DNA of 64,000 nucleotides from assembly GCA_028455995.1 (NCBI GenBank), contig JABELC010000002.1, forward strand, positions 3,162,001 to 3,226,000, given 5' to 3'. The notes beneath the pieces are model-generated. The model searched no databases. It saw only the letters and a list, made by a program, of their open reading frames with translations, and had not been told where the DNA came from. Made by a program: the position numbers and the translations under genes. Position 1 is the stretch's first letter, and each line of letters opens with the position of its first letter. The DNA is from Scleromitrula shiraiana. Lineage: Eukaryota; Ascomycota; Leotiomycetes; Helotiales; Sclerotiniaceae. Positions 55,939 through 64,000 of the stretch are shown here, one piece after another.

Positions 55939-58900
55939 ATGGGCTCCATTAATACTCCCGCATACGGACAGCGTTTACTTCCTGTCTTCATCGACGAGGA
56001 GGCTACTAACAACCCGAACAGAATCGTGTATTCCTACGCAAAGACTACCAAAGGCTCGGATGGATTTGTCTCGGTATCAACTAGACGTTTTGCCAATGCA
56101 GTCAACAGAGCAGCCTGGTGGATTGAGCAACAGATTGGCAAGGGTAAAAACTTTGAGACTGTAGGATACATTGGTCCTGGTAAGTGCAACAACTCAATTG
56201 TTTAAGTGTGAATACTAATGCCTTAAAAAGGAGATTTAAGATATCAGATCCTCACCATAGCTCTCGTCAAAACTGGTCATAAGATACTTCTAAATTCTCC
56301 AAGAAACGGCGTAGAAGAACATCTCAATGTTATTAAGAAGATCGACTGCAACATCTGGTTATTACCAAAATCAAATGCAGGTAACATCGGAGAAGTTCTC
56401 GAAATTTATCCTATGCAAATCATCGACTGTCCAGATCTCGACTTCTTCGTCGATGAAACCCCTGTTCAACATTATCCTTACAGCAAGACATGGGCCCAAG
56501 CTTCAACTGAGCCTATTCTAGTATTACATACATCTGGTTCAACTGGTCTGCCAAAACCCATCATTATACGCCATGCTCTTTGCGCTGTACTCGATGCTCA
56601 AAACATGTTGGAGAATCAAGATAGAGGAATACTCAATACAAAGTTTTGGCCTGGCGCTAGAGCGTTCTCAAGTTTTCCAGCTTTCCACGTCAGTATATTT
56701 TTGTTGTTCTTCAAAACCTTATGAACTTGACTAACCAACATATAGGCTGCCGGTGTTTATATCAATATCTGCATGGCATTCTTCCATGGTCTAGACATTG
56801 TGCTAGCATCACCTTCCGTACCTGTAACTGCCAACTTAATAAACGATATGTGCGACTATGCCATTGTAGATGGTCTACTGCTCGCCCCTTCAACTGTGGA
56901 GGAAGTAGCTTTTACTCCTTCTAGCATTGAACGAGTAAAGTCTAAGAATATCAAATTCATTGGATTTGGTGGTGGTAAGTAGATCATCTCATTCAAATCG
57001 AAGCAATGCTAATTATATTTAGGTCCCGTTGGTCAAAGAGCCGGAGACATTCTTGCCAAAATCACAACTCTCCAAAACCTTATGGGAAGCACCGAAGCCT
57101 CCATTTTCGCGACTATCAACCCCGGAAAAGAGAACTGGCGATACTTCAATTTCCACCCTGCAAATGGTCTTGAATTCCAAGAGCGTTTAAATGGTCTTTA
57201 TGAGATGGTTGTCGTTCGCAACCATAAGTTGGCCATGTTTCAAGGAATGTTCCACACTTTCCCCGAACTCAACGAAATATCTACAAAAGATTTATATCAA
57301 AAGCATCCTTCGGCACCAAACCTCTGGCTTTACCGTGGAAGATATGACGATATCATCGTATTCTCTAATGGTGAGAAATTAAACCCAATCATAATAGAGC
57401 AGATCATTTCCGAGCACCCAGCTGTTCGATCAGCAGTTGTTGTTGGACAAGCACGATTCCAACCTGCAGTTATCATCGAACTTGCCAACCCGGTAGAAAT
57501 TACCAATGCACAGCGCAAGGAGTTGATTGCTAGCATTCAACCTTCTATCAACGAGGCGAACAAGGGTGCCCCAACACACGGTCAAATTAAGGATGGATTC
57601 GTCATCTTTACTAGCCCATCCAAGCCACTTTTGCGCGCTGGAAAGGGAACTGTTCAGCGTGCTGCCTCAGTCCAACTATATGCACCTGAGATTGATGAGC
57701 TCTACGCCAACTCCGAATCATCTGATGATAGTGGTCTCGATACCAAATCTTTGGAGGCATTGACCTCTTCATTGCGGGACTTGGTTGCCAAGATTGCTAA
57801 TGTGAAAGAGATCAAGACAGATGTTGATATTTTCTCAAATGGTTCATTCGATTCATTACTTGTCTTTACCCTTCTACGACAATTGCGATCCGCATTGAAG
57901 AAGGATGGCGTTGACGCAGAAAAACTCCAGGCCAGTACTATATACAATAATCCTAAGATTGAGGACCTTGCATCAGTTCTCTATCAACTCACTCATTCAA
58001 CTGAGGGTCAAGGTGATACCTCAAAGACCAAGATCGAGGAAATGCAACAAATGTTCGAGAAGTACACCAAGGACTTACCACCCAAGATCTCCGTCGTCCT
58101 CACTGGAAGTACCGGTTCTATGGGTAGTTACATGCTTGATGACTTACTTGCACTTCCCCACATCTCAAGAGTTTACTGTCTAAACCGAGCTGTTAATGGT
58201 GAGGAAAGACAAAAAGCATCGAGTGCATCGCATGGTCTTAAGGCCGATGACTTCAGCCGCGTTCAATTCTTCAAGACTGATATGTCCCAACCACGATTTG
58301 GACTTGATCAAGATCAATATGATGACTTGTTGAGCAACACTACTCATATCATTCGTAAGTCATTCATTCAATACAATCATTACATTTATAAACTAACATT
58401 TTACCAGACAACCAATGGCCTGTCGATTTCAACATGAGTTTGGCATCTTTCGAACCCCATATCCGTGGAGTCCGCAACCTCGTCGACTTTGCCTCAAAGA
58501 GCAAACACAACGCAAGCTTGTTCTTCATCTCCTCCATTGGAGTCACCCAAGGCAAATTATGGGAGAACCCAGTTCCAGAACAAATCATCGATGATTGGAG
58601 CTCCGCAGCAATGGGATACGGATCCTCTAAACTTCTCTCCGAAAGAATCCTTGCCGAAGCCCAACGAGTGAGCGGTGTTCGCACTGGTGTCCTACGTGTC
58701 GGACAAGTTTCCGGACCTGTCAAGAAGGAATCCGGTAAATGGAATGTTCAAGAATGGTTCCCAACCGTAAGTATCATCTCTTACCATCAAAATTCAACGA
58801 TACTAATACACTAAATTTCTAGATCGTATCAACATCCCAATACATGAAATGTGTACCCAAAACCCTCGCAGCAATGAACCGTATCGACTGGGTTCCCGTC

Positions 58901-59305
58901 GACGTCCTCTCAAACGTCATCCTCGATCTAACCGATCTCAGCAATCCTTCCTCCGATCCATCCGCCGATTACAACTACACCAGCACACCATTCTACCATC
59001 TTGTCAACCCCTCCAATACCACTTGGCAAGATCTCTACCCGGTAGTTGTTGAGAATATCGGTAAGGGATGCGAGGCCGTTGAGTGGGATGAATGGGTTGC
59101 TAGATTGAGACAATCAGCCGATAGGGGGGAGATTAGAGAGAATCGCGGAATCAAATTGTTGGAATTCTATGAGAGAATGGGCAAGGGTGCTCCATTGGCG
59201 GTTTTGGAGACGGAGAAGACGATTGCGAAGAGTAAGACTCTTGGAGGATTGGGTCCAGTTAACCAAGATTGGTTGAAGTTGTGGTTGAGACAGTGGAAGG
59301 CTTGA
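55939..59305 (+). CDS. NRPS-like adenylate-forming reductase (A-T-R domains)
   Basis: Activates a carboxylic acid as the adenylate, loads it on a phosphopantetheine arm and reduces it with NADPH; used in secondary or cofactor metabolism. Six exons: 55939-56179, 56231-56688, 56746-56974, 57023-58354, 58408-58766 and 58823-59305, summing to 1,034 codons (1,033 residues). The A domain has VLHTSGSTGLPKPI (about residue 180), LMGSTEASIF and LWLYRGRYDDIIVFSNGEKLNP. The carrier domain carries DIFSNGSFDSLLVF, with the attachment Ser at about residue 587. The reductase domain starts with VVLTGSTGSMGSYML (Rossmann GxxGxxG) and has GYGSSKLLSERIL (YxxxK catalytic pair). There is no condensation or oxidative tailoring partner nearby apart from the convergent acetoacetyl-CoA synthetase. 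Some relatives reduce aryl acids or 2-aminoadipate; the substrate here is unknown. Confidence 0.95.
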
Positions 59306-59613
59306 TTTATGTCTTGACGATATATGAATTCGGTGGATTTTCATTGTATTTTTATTTATTGGCGGGTGGCTGTGTTATTGCATAGATAGATCTCTTTGTA
59401 TTTGGGCTCGTCGGGCATTGCGATGGCGCTTATAGATGGATTTGCATTGGGAGGGAGTTTGCAATTTCTTTACTATATATGTATCCATAGAATGTATAAA
59501 ATTGATATAAATTTCTTTTGAGTTTAATCTTCCTTGGATCTAGTAAAAGATAATATATTGAACTGCATATAAGTCGCTACTGTTTCTTCTACCATGCCAG
59601 CACCACATGAGTT
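59306..59613. terminator. Short region between convergent 3' ends
   Basis: A 308-bp spacer that must hold both polyadenylation regions; AT-rich stretches (TATATATGTATCC, TAAAATTGATATAAATT) are present but no defined signal was identified. Confidence 0.35.
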
Positions 59614-62146
59614 CTACAATTTACTTTCTCTTCCATTTCTCTTCCCTTCAACCAACTCTTCTACCTTCGCAAATCTATAATAAAAATTCAAACTTTCCGG
59701 GTTCAGAAGCGTACCACTTGGTTTGATTATCTTTCCGCTCACAATCTGTTTTACAGGCAATTCGACTTTTTTGAGATTTACTGTTGTCTATTTGTTGATT
59801 TGTTGGAGGAATTAGTCCATTGGATATTCTTTCCGGCGGAGTGATATGGATGGAAGAAAAGAGAACAGAAAAGGTAAAGGAAAGGTAAAGGAATACACTT
59901 ACAGGGATTTCCGGTGTCTCGAATATAAACATTGGAACATGTCTTGCACTCAACTCCTTTCTTATCTTCTCTTTTATGTCCCTCACCAAGTTCTGGTTGA
60001 ACTTCTCTCCTTCCTTCATTAATAAAAACAACATGACCCTCTCATCGTCATCTTCTGGCCTCCTCTGCCCAACACAAATACTATCTTCTATCATCGGAAA
60101 TCCATTATCCAAAACGCCATAAATCTCAGCACTACCAAATCTCACCTATCGATGTATTGTAAGTAAAATGCAATCATACCATCCATCTAAATACCAAAAA
60201 AAGGAAAGTATGGACTTACCCCCGAAGGATTCAACACGCCGTCTGCGCGACCTAAAAACATCAAACTTTTGGTAACAGGATGAATCATCACGAAATCTCC
60301 ATGCGTCCAGACATTATCATATTTGGCAAAATAAGCAGAATAATATCGAGAGCCGGATTCATCGTTCCAGAAATAAACTGGCATGTTTGGGAAAGAGACA
60401 GTAGCAACTAATTCGCCGGGTATGCCTTCCTGAGGAACTGGAGCGCCAGGAATGGATGGACCTCCTTCAATTAAGGAATCGTAGACTGCTACTGGGATGC
60501 CTAAAGATGGTCCTTGAGTCCCACCCACGTATACGGGGGTTAGTGGATTTCCTTGGCCGAAACAACCAGCCTATTGAGGAGAATTAGTTAGCCTGTATGT
60601 GTGCAAACGAGCATATGATAACCACACTTGGGTCAACCCATGACGCTTTTAATTTTGTAATCCTATTAGAATGAGGAAGCAACGTACAATATCAGTTCCA
60701 CCAGATATGTTAGCCAGATGTACATCTTTCGGAAACGCCACGTCATAAAACCATTCAAAAAGTTGATCGGACAATACCATTCCAGTACTCGTAACCGTTT
60801 TCAAGTGTGACAGGTCCGTAATCTCTCTTGGTACAATACCATTCTTCTGCAATTCGACCATCCATCTTGGACTTGTTCCTAAATGCGTGACTTTTAGTTC
60901 GCCGATCATTCTGACAAATGTAGTGAGGTCTGGCTTGAAAGGACTTCCATCATAAAGAACAATCCTCGATCCTGTGAGTAGATTTGATACCGAGGAGAAG
61001 TACATTATCCATCCTGTGGTGGTATATTGAAGTACAGTTCTATGAGGACCAGCTTCCATATGTAGAATGCTTTCTTTGGCGACATTTACAAGAGCACCTC
61101 CAATAGAATGGACGATACATTTTGGAGTTCCGGTCGTTCCAGATGAATAGGCGATGAAGAATGGATCTCTAAAGGCTGTTTTGGCGAATTCGAGGGTATT
61201 TGATGTGGCTTTGGAGACATAGGTAGATAGTGTTTGAGTTTTTGGGACTCTACTGATATCGGCAGCTTGGTTAAATCGAGGCATCGAAACCATTCCTTTG
61301 AACTCTTTGGTATCTTTCATTCCATTCGAAATATGTGTCATCTTCTCCCTCAAATCAAGTGTTTTACCATTATACACTGTCCAATCATCCATGAAAATAT
61401 ACTACAAAATGTTAAGTTGAATACCTGTCAGGGAGTCAATCAAATATAAATCGAAAAGACTTACCTTTGGTTCTACTTGTAAAGAACGCTGTAAAACGCC
61501 TTGAACTCCCATATCAGTAGAACTACTACTAAACATACCCCCAAGAGAAGTAACTGCCATGAAAACTTTTAAAGTATCAAACGAATTACTGGCAACCACC
61601 ACGACTCTATCTCCCTTGACAACTCCATGAGCTTTCATTGCACTAGCCAATTCAGCAACCTCTTTCCTCAATTGTCCCCATGTTATATTTCGTATCTCTG
61701 TGTAACCCTCCCGTACTTCGGTTAGAGCAATCTTATCATCCTCTTTTCCGACAGTTCCTCTTTTTGACGACGATGCTCCCGGAACTCGTGTATATAACAT
61801 ATTTTCGGCAAAATTAATATATACGCCTTCAAACCATGAAAGAATCGAATCAATTCGTGCTTTTTCATCCACTACTTTTGTATATGATCCGGTATATATT
61901 AGATTGGAGAACTGGAAAGCTTGGTCCCAGAATTTGGCTCGATGCGCAACAGAATATTGCCAAAAATCCCAGAAATTCTACAAAAGGTTAATCAGTGATC
62001 ATATTGAAGGAGTGAATGGATGTGTAAGCTCGACATACATCCAATTGAAGATTTTGCTTCTTGTTCACTTCCTGCATGAACCTGTACATTGCTGTACTTT
62101 TAGGATCTGGATGTTCCCAGAGCTTTCTAGGTACTTTTGAGTCCAT
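59614..62146 (-). CDS. Acetoacetyl-CoA synthetase
   Basis: Ligates acetoacetate to CoA using ATP in the cytosol (ketone-body and leucine-breakdown carbon). Six reverse-strand exons: 62146-62039, 61977-61465, 61401-60688, 60570-60220, 60145-59903 and 59787-59614, all phase 0, summing to 701 codons (700 residues plus stop), the family's length. The N-terminal ACAS-type region (RKLWEHPDPKSTAMYRFMQEVN, FWDFWQYSVAHRAKFWD, GVYINFAENML) precedes the AMP-binding core: FIAYSSGTTGTPKCIVHSIGG (about residues 290-310), TGWIMYF, ISGGTDI, WTHGDFV and FLGRADGVLNPSGVRFGSAEIY. The C-terminal catalytic Lys lies in VKQIVSGKIIKPSG (about residue 662). Exon 1 is short and the first intron has a GTATGT donor. Convergent with the NRPS-like reductase. 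Confidence 0.95.
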
Positions 62147-63376
62147 TTTTGGTTTACTCTTTTGAAGATTGAATATGAGGGGTGTAAAGCAAGTGACAAG
62201 AAAACGATGCAGAAATTAGTGAGGACGATTCAATGTGATTGTAGTAAGATATTTTATATATGTACTATGATCGCTACTCCGGACTTGGAGATCCCCAGGT
62301 CTGATCGTCCGACAGCGGAATTTAATGCGGGGGAGGGGGGATGATTCCAGCGGTACGAGGCACATATTCTGACGATAATCACTACATATTAGGTACTGTG
62401 CACTGTAGTAATGTATGCGAATATGAATAGTAGTAGGTAGTCAATGACAGACAATGCTTGATACTTCTATTTTCTATTCATCAGAGCTTCAAGCAACATT
62501 GTAAGACTTAATATTGAGCAAGAACACAATTTGAATCGTCTCGTCCCCCCTGCGGATTGAATTAGAAAGCCAAATTCAATGATTGACTGTAGTCTAACTG
62601 TGGCTGATGCTGTGGCTGATATAAAACTCCAATGCTTGACTTGACATCCCCAGGACATCTTAACTATAGCATCTTTCGCATTCGCATATTGCATCTACAT
62701 TGTCCATTGGTATCGTGCATGTCTGCTAAATATAAATATTACAATACAAATCCCCTAGTTGTTATCTTTCGGCCGTATCATTTAGTGTTATCTCTTCAAA
62801 CTTGCGGATGGACATTTGATCTCACTATTTCTCCGCATATCATCATCCAATACCAATCAAACTGGAAAAAGTTAAAACCTCCACCGAAAGCAAACAAAGC
62901 AAAAGAATTCAAAGAATTTCATGTCAAACTTTACATGATGTAGTATAGTATGGAACAATGAAATTGTCCGAAAGCCTCGATCATTCAATTCAACAAGATA
63001 TAAAGAATGCTTTCCCCTCTATCCCATTATTTTGCTATACATCCATTCCCAACATTTACAGACTCACTTCAAAGCATAATACAGGAGATGTGATCCATAT
63101 ACTTGGTGTCACACCTATGATTTTACCATACGACTAATCGCACGATATCTTATAGCTCGATATCTGCTCTGTCTCCAACATTGTCTAATCAAGATTCATC
63201 ATATCTGAATCTTCACGAACGAAATAATACACCGCGCCCCGCGTTACAAGACGGTCACCAGGTGATAAATAGATCCCATTTTTACCCTACACGACCTCCA
63301 AAACCATATTTGATATTCGGAATTCCCATCGCAAAAGTCCTCTTTATCTACCTCTATATCACATACAACAACCAAA
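62147..63376. other. Intergenic region
   Basis: No gene supported; the two flanking genes diverge from it. A pyrimidine-rich, TACCTC-type leader precedes the ATG at 63377. Confidence 0.4.
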
Positions 63377-63910
63377 ATGTCCCGATTCTGGCCTCATACT
63401 GCATACGCAGAAGATCAACCCTACGCCAAATCCATCCTCTGGACGCACGTTCTATCGCGCGCCCCACCTACTGCAGCAGTAACGGGTCTAGCCATTACCG
63501 GAACCGCAACTGCTCTTCGAAAATTCAATATCATTACTCCGAAACCTCTACCAATCTCGACGTCATTGTCAACCGTACTTCTTCGCTCAATAGGCGTTAA
63601 CACAGTGGTAGTGACAGGCGTATTGGCAGCAGCTACAGTAGCAAGAATGTATGGAAGAGAAGATATAGAGTGGAAAGATCGAAGCTGGAGACTGTTGGAG
63701 AACAAAGGGCAGCTGGAATGTGATGATTGGATGTATGGGGGCATGACAGTAGGTTTGTTGAGCGGGGTGGGAAAGACTTTGCCATGGCAGATGAGGTTAG
63801 GAGGTGTGGGTGCGGGGGGCTTGGCGGGTGTGGCAGGTTATATGGCATGGAGGTATGGTGTTAAAGGGGGGAAATGGGAGGAGGAGGGGGATGTGAAGAA
63901 GGATATTTGA
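63377..63910 (+). CDS. Small conserved Gly-rich membrane-type protein
   Basis: A single-exon gene of 177 residues starting MSRFWPHTAYAEDQPYAKSILWTHVLSRA, with the ATG in an AAAATG context. The middle has an Ala/Thr/Val-rich stretch (TAAVTGLAITGTATAL, GVNTVVVTGVLAAATVARMYG) that could form one or two membrane helices. The second half contains WKDRSWRLLENKGQLECDDWMYGG and a Gly-rich segment (GGVGAGGLAGVAGYMAWRYGVKGG). This helix-rich, Gly-zipper-like layout resembles small mitochondrial inner-membrane proteins (Tim17-like or complex I accessory subunits), but I cannot assign a family. The end is charged (EEEGDVKKDI). The frame runs up to the edge of the window without an intron. Confidence 0.65.
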   Translation: MSRFWPHTAYAEDQPYAKSILWTHVLSRAPPTAAVTGLAITGTATALRKFNIITPKPLPISTSLSTVLLRSIGVNTVVVTGVLAAATVARMYGREDIEWKDRSWRLLENKGQLECDDWMYGGMTVGLLSGVGKTLPWQMRLGGVGAGGLAGVAGYMAWRYGVKGGKWEEEGDVKKDI

Positions 63911-64000
63911 GCCCATATCTATTCAAAAAACTGGGGTTGGAGTTATGGGGGTTTTTAGGAAGCGTAATGATATGGTTGTGGGATTATTCGAAGTCGAATC

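Noticed and set aside
49851..59305. A secondary-metabolite cluster around the NRPS-like gene
   Set aside because: Neighbours are APC6, YJU2 and acetoacetyl-CoA synthetase; no P450, transporter or pathway regulator is present.

Overview
The window is from a filamentous ascomycete nuclear genome. Genes have short GT-AG introns (about 50-130 nt) with CTAAC/CTGAC-type branch sites, and fungal-specific families are present: a 2EXR protein, a PL3 pectate lyase, a NACHT protein with a C2H2 tail, and an NRPS-like reductase. AT-rich islands and one tandem duplication differ mainly by C/T and G/A transitions, the mark of repeat-induced point mutation (RIP). The gene mix (secreted pectate lyase, GH92 mannosidase, small secreted cysteine protein) fits a plant-associated fungus. 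A Leotiomycete (Sclerotiniaceae-like) is my best guess, by inference only.

Layout. 0-13 kb: 3' end of an M20 amidohydrolase, a small hypothetical, a RIP-mutated tandem duplication, a 2EXR protein, two unknown spliced genes, a C2H2 protein and a secreted pectate lyase. 13-18 kb: a 1.9 kb AT-rich repeat island and a BBE-like FAD oxidoreductase. 18-25 kb: two divergently arranged, degenerate genes, a NACHT (NLR-like) gene ending in C2H2 fingers and a SNF2/RING helicase. Both carry stops of the type RIP produces; the helicase has also lost the Walker A region. 25-33 kb: a gene desert with an intron-containing tRNA (probably His), dense microsatellites and a 1,063-bp AT-rich DNA transposon with perfect TIRs and an 8-bp target duplication. 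33-43 kb: glutamine synthetase, a three-exon mitochondrial-type gene that is easy to miss, the SNF1/AMPK kinase and a KEX2-type secreted protein. 43-46 kb: transposon relics including a TA-flanked MITE. 46-53 kb: GH92 alpha-mannosidase, the APC/C subunit Cut9/Cdc16, and the splicing factor YJU2 divergent from it. 53-56 kb: a second copy of the TA-flanked MITE containing two 348-bp PIF/Harbinger-like MITEs, one nested in the other in opposite orientation. 56-64 kb: an NRPS-like A-T-R reductase, acetoacetyl-CoA synthetase and a small conserved Gly-rich protein.

How the genes relate. There is no operon logic here. Housekeeping functions (nitrogen assimilation, glucose signalling, cell cycle, splicing, ketone-body activation) alternate with accessory secreted and self/non-self-type genes that sit beside repeat islands. 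The most interesting parts are the decayed NLR/SNF2 pair and the nested transposon stack at 54-55.4 kb. Exon boundaries given here were derived by hand from splice consensus and reading-frame continuity; for the fully traced genes the exon lengths sum to whole codons.
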